From Zhongshania sp. R06B22 (lineage in GTDB: Bacteria; Pseudomonadota; Gammaproteobacteria; Pseudomonadales; Spongiibacteraceae), in assembly GCF_040892595.1 (NCBI RefSeq), contig NZ_JBFRYB010000001.1:2480001-2544000 (forward strand): a stretch of DNA of 64,000 nt, in the 5' to 3' direction. The notes beneath the pieces are model-generated. The model saw only the letters and a list, made by a program, of their open reading frames with translations. It was not told the DNA's origin and ran no database searches. Position numbers and translations under genes: made by a program. Below, piece by piece: positions 18,037 to 27,611 of the stretch (position 1 is the first letter of the stretch; each line of letters opens with the position of its first letter).

Positions 18037-19944
18037 CTAATCAACAAGGCGCACTGACTCTTCATCGAGCACACCATCAAATTCTTCGATTATACGCTTT
18101 ACATGGAAATCGCTTCGCAAAGCGTTTCTGGCCACGACTAAGCGCTCATCTAAGCAACGCTGTTTATAGGCAGCAGGCGTTTCGTGCGGAGTATCACCGA
18201 TATCAACCGTAACCTTAAGTGCTTCGCCAAAATATTCTGACAGCAACTCACCTAAGCGCTCGACATTGCGATCACTGAGAAAGGCAGTGTTCTCAGCATT
18301 TACAGTAAATGAAACGTGATCAGCGGATATGGCTGCAATTTGACAGAGCCCCGCTAAACTTCCCAACATCCCCGGCAAAGGGAATACGTCAAATTGCTCA
18401 CGCCAAACCGTCTCGTTTAAGTCAGTAAAAGCGATTTTCTCAGTGGCCAACTCGGGCCTGGAAGTAATGGCTTCTTCACGCGCTTCATTACTCTCCGCAG
18501 ACGGCTCACCCAAATTACTGATAGGTTCAGCCGCGCCAACCTCAGTTTGAGGCAAAACCGCAGACCTTGCTACGTCATCAGCCACCTGAGCGGCCATCCC
18601 AACAGCCTCGTTTGGAATAGGTGGCGAAGATGATGGCGATATAACGTGATCTTGAGCCCGATCATCTTGTAGCTCAGCAAGCGGCTCTCGAGACCGAAGA
18701 TTTACATCTAAATCAGGCGCTGAGGCGCTCGATACGTCAGCAACGCTCGTCGACGCTTCTTGCGCCGAATCAAGCGTCTGCGGCTTTTTTACCGAAGTAG
18801 CGGCCTCCGCCACTGCCGCCACCGGTTTAGGTAAAATTTTACGAGGTCCGTCAATTACGCCCTGGGGCTTAAACGCTAGCATTCTCAACAACAGCATTTC
18901 AAGACCCGCGCGGGGGTCAGGTGCCAAGCCCATATCCCGCCGCCCAGAGAGCCCAATTTGATAGTAAAACTGCACATCTTCTGCTGTAAGCTTGCCAGCT
19001 AACCCTATGATTTTAGAGCGATCACCCAGACTATTATCCAAGCCATCGGGTACCGTTTGCGCGACCGCCAAGCGATGCATAACCACCAGTAACTCACTAA
19101 TAACGCCGGCGAAATCAGCCCCCATTTCGGCAAGATCAGCCACCACAGCTAACAGCGCGGCACCATCACTCACCGCCAAAGCCTCTATTAGACGATAGAC
19201 AGAATTATGGTCAATGGTTCCCAACATCTGACGTACATCTGCCTCGCCCAACTTGCCGGAACCAAAGGCGATCGCCTGATCCGTCAAACTCAGCGCGTCG
19301 CGCATACTGCCGTCAGCCGCGCGACCCAACAGCCAGAGTGACGACTCGTCAAACTGCACCATTTCGTGCGCGAGCACTGTCTTTAAGTAATCGACAATGC
19401 GCTCTGGTGTGAGATTTTTTAAATTGAATTGCAAACAACGAGATAAAATCGTCGCCGGTAGTTTTTGCGGGTCAGTTGTTGCTAGCAAAAACTTGACGTG
19501 TGCAGGCGGCTCTTCCAAGGTTTTCAGCAGCGCATTAAAACTACTGCTACTGAGCATATGCACCTCATCGATGAGGTACACCTTATAGCGGCCATGGGTA
19601 GGCATATATTGGACGTTATCGAGTATTTCCCGGGTGTCTTCTACCTTTGTGCGTGAAGCTGCATCGACCTCGAGCAAGTCAACAAACCTACCCTCACTAA
19701 TCGCGACGCAGGCATTGCACTGCCCACAGGGCTCGGAACTTACACCCACTTCGCAGTTTAGGCACTTGGCCAGAATACGAGCAATGGTCGTTTTACCCAC
19801 ACCGCGGGTGCCGGTAAACAAATAGGCGTGATGAAGACGATCATGATCAAGTGCATTCACTAATGCCTTTAATACATGATTTTGACCGGCCATTTCACGG
19901 AAGGTTTTTGGGCGCCATTTCCGCGCCAATACCTGATAGCTCAT
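18037..19944 (-). CDS. dnaX: DNA polymerase III subunits tau and gamma
   Basis: Clamp-loader ATPase, 635 residues as tau. Start at the ATG at 19944 (MSYQVLARKWRPKTF), with AGGAA upstream; the frame extends to 20004. Walker A is GTRGVGKTTIARILA, the zinc-binding Cys cluster follows (CEVGVSSEPCGQCNAC), and the DEVHMLSSSSFNALLKTLEEPP region is standard. The linker after domain III is long and low in complexity, then the polymerase-binding C-terminus. A -1 frameshift site at codons 385-387 should give a shorter gamma form of 391 residues (see 18752-18808). Confidence 0.97.
   Translation of the reverse strand: MSYQVLARKWRPKTFREMAGQNHVLKALVNALDHDRLHHAYLFTGTRGVGKTTIARILAKCLNCEVGVSSEPCGQCNACVAISEGRFVDLLEVDAASRTKVEDTREILDNVQYMPTHGRYKVYLIDEVHMLSSSSFNALLKTLEEPPAHVKFLLATTDPQKLPATILSRCLQFNLKNLTPERIVDYLKTVLAHEMVQFDESSLWLLGRAADGSMRDALSLTDQAIAFGSGKLGEADVRQMLGTIDHNSVYRLIEALAVSDGAALLAVVADLAEMGADFAGVISELLVVMHRLAVAQTVPDGLDNSLGDRSKIIGLAGKLTAEDVQFYYQIGLSGRRDMGLAPDPRAGLEMLLLRMLAFKPQGVIDGPRKILPKPVAAVAEAATSVKKPQTLDSAQEASTSVADVSSASAPDLDVNLRSREPLAELQDDRAQDHVISPSSSPPIPNEAVGMAAQVADDVARSAVLPQTEVGAAEPISNLGEPSAESNEAREEAITSRPELATEKIAFTDLNETVWREQFDVFPLPGMLGSLAGLCQIAAISADHVSFTVNAENTAFLSDRNVERLGELLSEYFGEALKVTVDIGDTPHETPAAYKQRCLDERLVVARNALRSDFHVKRIIEEFDGVLDEESVRLVD
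18752..18808 (-). promoter_or_regulatory. Programmed -1 ribosomal frameshift site in dnaX
   Basis: The slippery heptamer A AAA AAG spans 18790-18784 in the correct frame (GTA AAA AAG). A GGAGG Shine-Dalgarno-like element lies 13 nt upstream (18808-18804). A 7-bp stem, GACGCTT (18778-18772) with AAGCGTC (18758-18752), starts 5 nt downstream. After slippage the ribosome reads four codons (Ala-Ala-Asp-Ala) and stops at TGA 18772-18770. The three elements are those of the E. coli dnaX signal. Confidence 0.85.
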
Positions 19945-20050
19945 TAAACAATTCCTGACATGCAAGCGGCAAGGATACACCAGCCCAGCAAGGACATAAA
20001 CCAATGATACAGCAGGAAAATTAAGAAACGGAAAGGATCAATCAAGACTT

Positions 20051-20163
20051 GGTGGCGGCCCAACCAGCCACACCCCGGCACACGAGTTGATAACTACCGT
20101 TGCTCCCTTCCGGGCCTGGCGGAGTTTGCTATCTATCGTTGCGAGGGGACCGGAAGGACCACC
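20051..20163 (-). ncRNA. ffs: 4.5S RNA (bacterial signal recognition particle RNA)
   Basis: The minus strand contains the conserved SRP tip region CCAGGCCCGGAAGGGAGCA, then GTGTGCCGGGGTGTGGCTGG near the 3' end. The ends GGTGG (20163-20159) and CCACC (20055-20051) pair, giving an RNA of about 113 nt, matching the 114-nt E. coli RNA. It lies just upstream of dnaX on the same strand. Confidence 0.92.
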
Positions 20164-20270
20164 GTAGAAAGCGCGCTAAAGCACTGCCTTAACGCGGGCG
20201 CTATTGTCGGTTAAAGCCCTGCTATATGCAAGCGGCACCAAGCCGAAAACGCTGAAAATAGCGAATAATA

Positions 20271-20867
20271 TCAAGGGCTCGAAGCAAGCCTAGGTGGGAA
20301 CTCAGCTAATATGGCAGACACCGTCTCCAGCACATATAAGCGCCGCTCTTCAGGGGTCTCCAAAGTCGGCATCGCACGCTTAGTGATTCCCCGCCACAGC
20401 AGTCTTTTAGTGTTCGGATCAATAATATCGATCATCAAGGTGCTCTCTTTGTAGTTACGCACCCAAAGGTCATTATCGTAAAATTGACTGTGACCGAAAT
20501 AACCAAAGCCGGGACGATATCCGCAGCGATAGCAAGGATAGTAACCAAATTGGGTATGCCAAGAACCAAAATTATCAATCGCAATTTTGTCCTCTTGACC
20601 TAATTGATAGGTCACTAGCACTGAGGCTTTCGCAGCGTCTGCCGCGCGGGCCAGCCCCTTGGCCGTAAACTGAGCGTCAACCGCATCGACAACGCGCTCA
20701 CGAACCAAATCGTTATCAACTTCAGTATTCATCGGCTTAGCTGGTAATAACCATGCATAACTAGAAACCTTACTAAAGTCGAAGTCCTGCGAATAATCGG
20801 TGGATACCGGCACACCGCTGCAGGCCGTCAATATCATCACACAAAACGCTAAGCCTATTTTTTTCAT
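20271..20867 (-). CDS. DUF4136-family lipoprotein
   Basis: 198 residues. Lipoprotein signal with lipobox LTAC (Cys16). The body (DYSQDFDFSKVSSYAWL; ASVLVTYQL; STLMIDIIDPNTKRLLWRGITKRAM) matches the DUF4136 pattern. A Gly/Tyr/Phe-rich loop with two Cys (YYPCYRCGYRPGFGYFGH) is inserted centrally. Its function is unknown. It lies 36 nt after the DegQ-type protease gene and may share its transcript, so an envelope-stress context is possible. Confidence 0.8.
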   Translation of the reverse strand: MKKIGLAFCVMILTACSGVPVSTDYSQDFDFSKVSSYAWLLPAKPMNTEVDNDLVRERVVDAVDAQFTAKGLARAADAAKASVLVTYQLGQEDKIAIDNFGSWHTQFGYYPCYRCGYRPGFGYFGHSQFYDNDLWVRNYKESTLMIDIIDPNTKRLLWRGITKRAMPTLETPEERRLYVLETVSAILAEFPPRLASSP

Positions 20868-20903
20868 TACCGCTCCTCAACTGTTCAAAAACAAGACCTT
20901 TAG

Positions 20904-22301
20904 CTAGGACTGCAATACTATCCAGAGCGCCATCTGACCACGCACAACCCTAAGTAAGACCCGGCCTTTACTCGCGGCAACGGCCTCACCAAACTGCTTA
21001 ACATCAGCCACTCGCCGCTGATTTACAGACACAATTAAGTCACCGGGCACCAACTTCCCCGCCGCGTCAGCGTCACTCGCCACCTCAGCAACTACCACCC
21101 CCTTGTCAGCGTCACGTAGCGTGACTCCCTTCAATAAATCACTGACGACGCCAACACTGGCCGCCACCGCAGGAGTAGGCTCAACGGGGCCTAGCTTTGC
21201 TCGAAACGCCTTACGCTTGCCGTCGCGAAACACAGTCACCTTGATACGATCACCAACCTGCTTTAGACCAATCGCGTTGCGCAGCTGTGCAGAGCCGGAA
21301 ATATCCTTGCCATCCACATCAATAACCACATCACCCACCTTTAAACCGGCTTTTTCGGCGGCAGAGCCGCTCTGAACCTCGGCAATTACCGCGCCTCGCT
21401 GGTGCTTATCCATATTGAACGCGGCGGCCAGCTCGGGCGTTAAATCCTGAATGACAACTCCAAGCCGCCCTCGACGGACTTCACCGTGCTCGATAATCTG
21501 ATCAATACTGACTTTTGCCATATTAATGGGTATGGCAAATCCGATCCCAACATTGCCGCCTGCTGGAGCCAAAATGGCGGTATTCACCCCAACCAAATGA
21601 CCACGCAGATTGACTAAAGCGCCCCCGGAATTACCCGGGTTTATTGAGGCATCGGTTTGTATGAAATTTTCATAACCCTCTATACCCAAGCCACTGCGGC
21701 CAAGGGCGCTGACAATACCGGTTGTCACAGTTTGGCCCAAACCAAAGGGGTTGCCGATGGCCACAACATAATCGCCAACCTCTAAATTGTCGGAATCAGC
21801 TAATTTTACGCTGTGTAAATTATCAGCCTCTATCTTAAGCACCGCAATATCCACATCGGGATCAGAACCCACTAATGCCGCGGTATAGCTCCGGCCATCC
21901 TCCATACCAACCGTAATTTCGTCTGCCCCATCAATAACATGATGGTTGGTTAGTACAATCCCGTTTTTGGCGTCGATAATCACACCGGAGCCGGCACTTT
22001 GAGTACGCCGCTGCTGCGGCTGTTGCATCTGATCGTCTGGAACGTTAAAAAACCGTCGAAAAAACGGATCATTAAGCAAAGGGCTTTGGCTTACTGTACG
22101 CGTGGTATAGGTCGAAATATTAACAACCGCAGGATTGACCGATTTAAGCATAGGAGCAAGACTGGGAAGCGGCCTTCCCTCGCCGTCTTCTTGAGGGAAA
22201 AATGCCAAGCTACCCTGTGCAAGGGTGGCAAAAAACCAAAAAACCAAGGTTTGAAGTAAAAAATAGCGCGATCTACGCAGTGACTGCAGCTCATTAGTCA
22301 T
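20904..22301 (-). CDS. DegQ/MucD-type periplasmic serine protease
   Basis: 465 residues: N-terminal hydrophobic segment (FLLQTLVFWFFATLAQGSLAF) as signal peptide or anchor, trypsin-like domain with the triad in LTNHHVIDGADE (His), DPDVDIAVLKI (Asp) and NPGNSGGALVN (Ser), then two PDZ domains (KAGLKVGDVVIDVDGKD; GKLVPGDLIVSVNQR). It degrades or refolds misfolded envelope proteins. The two PDZ domains and length match DegQ/DegP/MucD. There is no neighbouring rseA/rpoE-like operon here. Confidence 0.93.
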   Translation of the reverse strand: MTNELQSLRRSRYFLLQTLVFWFFATLAQGSLAFFPQEDGEGRPLPSLAPMLKSVNPAVVNISTYTTRTVSQSPLLNDPFFRRFFNVPDDQMQQPQQRRTQSAGSGVIIDAKNGIVLTNHHVIDGADEITVGMEDGRSYTAALVGSDPDVDIAVLKIEADNLHSVKLADSDNLEVGDYVVAIGNPFGLGQTVTTGIVSALGRSGLGIEGYENFIQTDASINPGNSGGALVNLRGHLVGVNTAILAPAGGNVGIGFAIPINMAKVSIDQIIEHGEVRRGRLGVVIQDLTPELAAAFNMDKHQRGAVIAEVQSGSAAEKAGLKVGDVVIDVDGKDISGSAQLRNAIGLKQVGDRIKVTVFRDGKRKAFRAKLGPVEPTPAVAASVGVVSDLLKGVTLRDADKGVVVAEVASDADAAGKLVPGDLIVSVNQRRVADVKQFGEAVAASKGRVLLRVVRGQMALWIVLQS

Positions 22302-22395
22302 ATTTCACTAAGACTCCCAATAGTCGAAACTGTGACCGTTAGAGCCCACGCACATCCAAAAATTCCACAAAATCGGGATTTGTTACGCAGTTTTC

Positions 22396-22674
22396 TCAGG
22401 CAAGTTTTTCAGCCATTGAACGGGATATTTCTCGGTGAATTATCGCTTTAAATGCGCTCATCATTATCCCCAGTTTAATATCGACTCTAACGTCATAGTC
22501 ACCGAGGGTTATACGTCCAGTAATCCCTGAACGCGCCACCTCTACTTCGTTTGTACTGAGCCAGCGCGAGGTCAATTGATAACGCTCTTCAAGCTTGGCA
22601 GACATCTGCCCAATTAAATCGCGAAGTTCTTCCGGGCTTTTATTATGAGTTTGGCGAATAGAAATTTTCGACAC
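22396..22674 (-). CDS. Polyhydroxyalkanoic-acid system family protein
   Basis: 92 residues. The pattern RQTHNKSPEELRDLIGQMSAKLEERYQ...DVRVDIKLGIMMSAFK matches the small protein family often found with PHA granule genes. No PHA synthesis genes are in this window, so it is a stand-alone copy. Cytoplasmic; biochemical role not established. Confidence 0.8.
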   Translation of the reverse strand: MSKISIRQTHNKSPEELRDLIGQMSAKLEERYQLTSRWLSTNEVEVARSGITGRITLGDYDVRVDIKLGIMMSAFKAIIHREISRSMAEKLA

Positions 22675-22814
22675 TGATTAATCACTCTATCAAGGAAAAG
22701 CAGCAATTTATTGAACATACATTATGGCAGCGAATGGCTTACTTGCACAATTATCGTGCGCAACCAAAGGAGGAATCGTTATTGACGACCTTTCAAACCG
22801 AAGTGCAGGCAAAA

Positions 22815-22838
22815 AAAAACCGCAATTAAGCGGTTTTT
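22815..22838 (-). terminator. Rho-independent terminator of tRNA-Ala
   Basis: AAAAACCGC (22815-22823) pairs with GCGGTTTTT (22830-22838) around a 6-nt loop. On the minus strand the stem is followed by a run of T residues, directly after the tRNA 3' end. Confidence 0.9.
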
Positions 22839-22845
22839 AAAACTT

Positions 22846-22921
<76 letters not shown>

Positions 22922-23058
22922 AAAGTGGAGGCTGCGCATCTTACGGTCAGCCCCATAACTTGTCAACACGCATACTTAAATTCAAGGTATTTTTCTGCCC
23001 TCAGCGATAAAAAGGCTGTCGTACGGAGCCTCCTTAAAGAAAACTGCCCCAGCTAATT

Positions 23059-24546
23059 TCACTGATCTAAGGCCTGGTACTGCTTCTCTAATTTCTTCAA
23101 CCGCTTTTTACCCACGCCGCCCAGCACCTCAATGGCGTGTCTAAGGCGCGCTCGGCTCATATCCGGGCCCAGCACCTCCATAGAATCAACAACCGAGATC
23201 GACGACGTGGTTCCCGCAATCGCAACAAACAGTGGCGGCATAAAGTCCTTTAACTTGATGCCAAGACCGTCGGCGAGCGACTTCACCTCAGCAAAGATAC
23301 TATCGCGCTGCCAATCATTTAAGGACTCCAAACGCCACGCCGCACACTGCAGCAAAGTAACTAAGTCCTCCTCACTCAAGCTAGATGCGGCAAAGCTGGC
23401 AGGCGTCAGCGGTAACATACCCGCCAAAAAGAACGACGCTAAGGGCGCCATATCGCTAAACACTTCGATACGCGACTGTATATGAGGCAACATTTTCAGC
23501 AGCATGTCGCGATTTAGCGCCCACTCCTGCATGCGATCTGCAAGCTGCTCTAAACTACAATCCTCGCGCAACCACAAGCCGTTCAGCCAACGGAGTTTTT
23601 CAACGTCAAATATCGGCCCACCCAAGCTCACTCGGGTGATATCAAAATTATCGATCATCGCCTGCAGACTGAATTTCTCACTCTCATCGGGCATAGACCA
23701 GCCCATGCGGCCTAGGTAATTCAGCACAGCTTCTGGCAAAAAGCCCATACGCTGGTAATACCAAATACTAGTCGGGTTTTTGCGCTTGCTGAGCTTACTT
23801 TTATCTGGGTTTCTCAGCAGTGGCAGATGGCAAAGCACTGGCATTTCCCAGTCAAAATACTGATAGAGAAGCTTGTGTTTGGGCGCAGAGTTTATCCACT
23901 CCTCACCACGCAACACATGGGTAATCCCCATCAGGTGATCATCAACCACATTGGCCAAGTGATAGGTTGGCAAACCATCGGATTTGAGCAGAATCTGGGC
24001 ATCTACCTGACCCCATTCCAGCTCTATTTTTCCCCGCAACATATCGTCAATTTCACAGCGACCATCTTCTTCGGGAACATGCATACGAATCACGTAAGCA
24101 TCGCCCGCCGCTTCCCGACGCGCATGCTCGGCATCATCCAATTTAAGATCTGAGTATTTCAGCGCAGAATGCCCACCCGCCTCTCGGCGCCCTTCGCGCA
24201 GCGCATTTAGCTCCTCTGCGGTTCGGTAGCAGCGAAAAGCATGGCCAGCCGCAATTAACTGATCACAATGATCTTTATAAATTTCACTGCGTTCACTTTG
24301 ACGATAGGGACCGTGAGCGCCACCAACATCAGGACCCTCTGCCCACTCCAGGCCCAACCAGCGCAGAGAATCCAATATCGCCTGTTCAGACTCCGGCGTA
24401 GAGCGCTGTTGGTCGGTATCTTCGATACGCAACACAAACTCGCCACCTTGGCTTTTAGCAAAACAATAATTGAACAATGCAATATAAGCGGTGCCAACGT
24501 GTGGGTCGCCAGTGGGCGAAGGAGCAATGCGAGTACGAACAGTCAT
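23059..24546 (-). CDS. gltX: Glutamyl-tRNA synthetase
   Basis: 495 residues, class I synthetase charging tRNA-Glu. The HIGH-like motif is in [18 protein letters not shown] and the KMSKS-like loop is [11 protein letters not shown] start at the ATG at 24546 ([13 protein letters not shown]); the frame reaches 24573. It is a single gene, upstream of tRNA-Ala on the same strand and divergent from dusA. Confidence 0.96.
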   Translation of the reverse strand: MTVRTRIAPSPTGDPHVGTAYIALFNYCFAKSQGGEFVLRIEDTDQQRSTPESEQAILDSLRWLGLEWAEGPDVGGAHGPYRQSERSEIYKDHCDQLIAAGHAFRCYRTAEELNALREGRREAGGHSALKYSDLKLDDAEHARREAAGDAYVIRMHVPEEDGRCEIDDMLRGKIELEWGQVDAQILLKSDGLPTYHLANVVDDHLMGITHVLRGEEWINSAPKHKLLYQYFDWEMPVLCHLPLLRNPDKSKLSKRKNPTSIWYYQRMGFLPEAVLNYLGRMGWSMPDESEKFSLQAMIDNFDITRVSLGGPIFDVEKLRWLNGLWLREDCSLEQLADRMQEWALNRDMLLKMLPHIQSRIEVFSDMAPLASFFLAGMLPLTPASFAASSLSEEDLVTLLQCAAWRLESLNDWQRDSIFAEVKSLADGLGIKLKDFMPPLFVAIAGTTSSISVVDSMEVLGPDMSRARLRHAIEVLGGVGKKRLKKLEKQYQALDQ

Positions 24547-24678
24547 GGAGTGTTTATTACCATTTGAATACAATAGACATTTAGCCCCGCACAGAATTAC
24601 GCACGTGGGCCAATCTTGCTAACATTATACGTGCCGAAAGCGGCAATATTCACCCACCGCAGAGGTATTTAGCGGCAG

Positions 24679-25698
24679 ATGCACAAAAAATTAATTAATC
24701 GCCGGTTTTGCGTTGCACCAATGCTCGACTGGTCAGACCGTCACTGCCGAGTTTTTTGGCGCCAACTCACCACAGAAGCCGTGCTTTACACCGAGATGAT
24801 AACCACCGGCGCACTCATTCACGGCGACGCCGAACGCCATCTCAATTTTAGTGATATCGAGCACCCCGTGGCATTGCAACTCGGGGGCAGCGACACCGAG
24901 GCATTGGCACATTCAGTAAGCCTTGCGGAAAAATGGGGCTACGACGAGGTTAACTTAAACTGCGGCTGCCCCTCAGATCGGGTTCAAAATGGTTTTTTTG
25001 GCGCTTGCCTAATGTCGCGACCATCTCTGGTTGCCGATTGTGTGAAGGCAATGAAGGATGTCACCGCACTTCCCATTACGGTAAAGCACCGCATTGGAAT
25101 AGATGAGCAAGAAGGTTACGGCCCCTTACAAGATTTTGTGGCTGCCATCGCTGAGGCTGGCACCGACGCCATCATCGTTCACGCTCGCAAAGCGTGGCTG
25201 CAGGGGCTAAGCCCTAAAGAAAATCGGGAAGTTCCACCTCTGAATTACGACCTGGTGTATCAACTAAAACGGGATTTCCCCGATCTCGAAATCATCATCA
25301 ACGGAGGCATACAAACGCTAGAGGACGCCAGCTCGCAATTGTCATACGTGGATGGCATCATGATGGGCCGTAGCGCTTACCAAACCCCGTACATTCTCGG
25401 CAATGTAGATTCACAGTTTTACGGTAAAGATCATCAGATCACTTCCCGAGGCGAAATTATCCGCGGACTGTTTCCCTACATTGAAATGGAATTGTCAAAA
25501 GGCACCCGCCTCAACCATATAACTAGACATATGCTAGGTGTATTTAACGGTGAACCCGGTGGGCGTTTATTTAGACGTTATATCAGCGAACACGCTCATC
25601 GCCCAAATGCAGGCATTGAGGTATTGGAACACGCCTTACAGCTTACCGAACAAGCCATGCTGACCATGATCGGAAAAAGGACTGTTATTAATGAGTAA
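24679..25698 (+). CDS. dusA: tRNA-dihydrouridine(20/20a) synthase DusA
   Basis: 339 residues, FMN-dependent reductase making dihydrouridine in the tRNA D loop. [15 protein letters not shown] opens the TIM barrel, the catalytic Cys is in [21 protein letters not shown], and VKHRIGID and [17 protein letters not shown] are DusA-specific. It overlaps talB by 8 nt, so the two are co-transcribed. Confidence 0.95.
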   Translation: MHKKLINRRFCVAPMLDWSDRHCRVFWRQLTTEAVLYTEMITTGALIHGDAERHLNFSDIEHPVALQLGGSDTEALAHSVSLAEKWGYDEVNLNCGCPSDRVQNGFFGACLMSRPSLVADCVKAMKDVTALPITVKHRIGIDEQEGYGPLQDFVAAIAEAGTDAIIVHARKAWLQGLSPKENREVPPLNYDLVYQLKRDFPDLEIIINGGIQTLEDASSQLSYVDGIMMGRSAYQTPYILGNVDSQFYGKDHQITSRGEIIRGLFPYIEMELSKGTRLNHITRHMLGVFNGEPGGRLFRRYISEHAHRPNAGIEVLEHALQLTEQAMLTMIGKRTVINE

Positions 25699-26641
25699 TA
25701 AGTTAGATCAACTAAAACAATTTACCGATGTGGTTGCCGATACTGGCGACATTGAAGCAATACGCCGCTTTTCACCCCAAGATGCCACTACCAATCCATC
25801 ATTGATTCTCAAAGCCGCTGAGCTACCTCAGTACCAAGCGCTTATCAAAGGTCTAATTGAAGCACAAAGTAAAGGTCAGCGAGATGCTCAGTGGTTGCAG
25901 AGAGCAGCGACCCAACTAGCCGTCGAAATTGGCGCCGAAATTTGTCATTTAGTGCCCGGCAAAGTATCTACCGAAGTGGACGCACGGCTTTCATTTAACA
26001 CCGACGCAATGGTTGCCGAAGGCCGCTATATTACCGAGCTTTACCAACAAAAAGGCATAGGAAAAGATCGCCTACTCATCAAGATTGCCTCTACCTGGGA
26101 AGGTATTCAAGCTGCAAAAATATTGGAAAAAGAAGGCATCGAGTGCAATCTGACACTACTTTTTAGCCTTATTCAAGCGGCGGCATGCGCCGACGCTGGT
26201 GCCACGCTAATCTCACCGTTTGTAGGCCGCATTTTAGATTGGCATGTCGCGCGCGGGCTGAAACCAAACACCGCCAACGATGATCCCGGCGTACAATCTG
26301 TTATCGCCATCTATAGCTATTACAAGCAGCACGGCTATAAAACCATTGTGATGGGCGCGAGCTTTCGCAATATTGGAGAAATTGAGGCTTTATCGGGTTG
26401 CGACCGCTTAACAATAAGCCCCGCACTGCTAGCCGAGTTGAGTGAAGACCAAGAAATGCTAGTGCGCCAACTTCGCCCTGATATGCATTTTAGCAGCCAC
26501 GACAAGCTAGAACTCAACGAGTCAGCATTTCGCTGGGCACTCAATGAAGACGCAATGGCAAGCGAAAAGCTCGCCGAGGGTATTCGCGCCTTTGCCGCTG
26601 ACCAAGTTAAACTAGAAGCCTTACTTAGCGAGTGGAACTAA
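25691..26641 (+). CDS. talB: Transaldolase
   Basis: 316 residues of the TalB class. The Schiff-base lysine is in [23 protein letters not shown] and [13 protein letters not shown] are family motifs. It exchanges a dihydroxyacetone unit between sedoheptulose-7-phosphate and glyceraldehyde-3-phosphate in the pentose-phosphate pathway. The start lies inside dusA and the next gene begins 3 nt after its stop. Confidence 0.96.
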   Translation: MSNKLDQLKQFTDVVADTGDIEAIRRFSPQDATTNPSLILKAAELPQYQALIKGLIEAQSKGQRDAQWLQRAATQLAVEIGAEICHLVPGKVSTEVDARLSFNTDAMVAEGRYITELYQQKGIGKDRLLIKIASTWEGIQAAKILEKEGIECNLTLLFSLIQAAACADAGATLISPFVGRILDWHVARGLKPNTANDDPGVQSVIAIYSYYKQHGYKTIVMGASFRNIGEIEALSGCDRLTISPALLAELSEDQEMLVRQLRPDMHFSSHDKLELNESAFRWALNEDAMASEKLAEGIRAFAADQVKLEALLSEWN

Positions 26642-26644
26642 GAC

Positions 26645-27097
26645 ATGTTTGAAAAACTAAAACAGCTTTTTTCTGGTGTGGAAGAAGATACCGCAAAAAC
26701 CACCATGTCATTGGAGTTGGCCACCGCGGCCTTACTCATTGAAGTCAGTAAGTCAGACTTCCAGCAAGACCCGGTCGAAATCGAGAAGATCCACGAGCTT
26801 CTGGTTCGCTGTTTCTCGGTTTCGCTGACAGATATTGAAGAATTCATGGCAACCGCCACCGCGCTCAATAAAGACAGTACATCTCTGTACCCTTTTACCC
26901 GCTATATCAATGACAACTGTAATAATCTGGAAAAATATGAGCTGATTGTCGCGCTTTGGGAAGTGGCTATTGAAGATGGGCAAATCGATAAATACGAGGA
27001 TCATCTGATACGCAAAATTTCAGACCTGATCTACCTACCTCACACTGAATTTATCCGCGCAAAGCTGACAACAAGCGAAAAGGCAAAAGCTAAATAA
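26645..27097 (+). CDS. TerB-like (DjlA/TerB fold) protein
   Basis: 150 residues, all helical. The pattern ATAALLIEVSKSDFQQDPVEIEKIHELL and LIVALWEVAIEDGQIDKYEDHLIRKISDLIYL with Asp/Glu clusters is that of TerB-like domains, which bind metal ions via acidic residues. No other tellurite-resistance gene is present. It follows talB by 3 nt, so it is in the dusA-talB transcript; role unknown. Confidence 0.85.
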   Translation: MFEKLKQLFSGVEEDTAKTTMSLELATAALLIEVSKSDFQQDPVEIEKIHELLVRCFSVSLTDIEEFMATATALNKDSTSLYPFTRYINDNCNNLEKYELIVALWEVAIEDGQIDKYEDHLIRKISDLIYLPHTEFIRAKLTTSEKAKAK

Positions 27098-27118
27098 GCA
27101 GCGGAAAATGAAATAATA

Positions 27119-27607
27119 CTAGAAGCACTGCCCTTCAAGCAGCGACACCAATTCACGAAATTTAGCGTGATTGCTGTCGCTGAGTCCCATCAGAGTGCGA
27201 TGGGCCTCAAGAACACGTTTTTTTACTGAATCCTCACTACACGGCAGAACGGGTAACTCACCAAGATCTTCATCGTCTAGCAAGGGTTCCTCTCTAATAC
27301 TGAAAACCCGATCGAAACCCATGCTTTCCAGCACGCGGGTAATATCTCGGTTAGTCGACAGAATAACGGGCACGAACTTAAACCGCTCTTTGGCCTTAAT
27401 CGCAAGCTTGGCAAGCAAGCCCAAGGTTGTGCTGTCAACATTTAAGGCATCTGAAAGATCAACAACAACGCTGGCAAAGCCTTCGACCGACAGCATTTCG
27501 TCGAAGAACTCGTCAAGTGTTGTACAAAGGGTCAGTCGCACGTCACCAACTAATTTGATAACAAACGCGCCGTCCTGCCCTGCTACCAAAATCCGACCAG
27601 GCTGCAT
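27119..27607 (-). CDS. STAS anti-anti-sigma factor-like protein (RssC/HsbA type)
   Basis: 162 residues. Residues 1-105 form a STAS domain; the likely phospho-acceptor is Ser59 in NVDSTTLG. A hydrophilic C-terminal extension of about 55 residues follows. It lies 4 nt after an RssB-like response regulator/PP2C phosphatase gene. In Pseudomonas, paired RssB-RssC-type proteins regulate the general stress sigma factor through partner switching; here the target is not known. The phosphatase would be expected to dephosphorylate Ser59. Confidence 0.85.
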   Translation of the reverse strand: MQPGRILVAGQDGAFVIKLVGDVRLTLCTTLDEFFDEMLSVEGFASVVVDLSDALNVDSTTLGLLAKLAIKAKERFKFVPVILSTNRDITRVLESMGFDRVFSIREEPLLDDEDLGELPVLPCSEDSVKKRVLEAHRTLMGLSDSNHAKFRELVSLLEGQCF

Positions 27608-27611
27608 CTGC

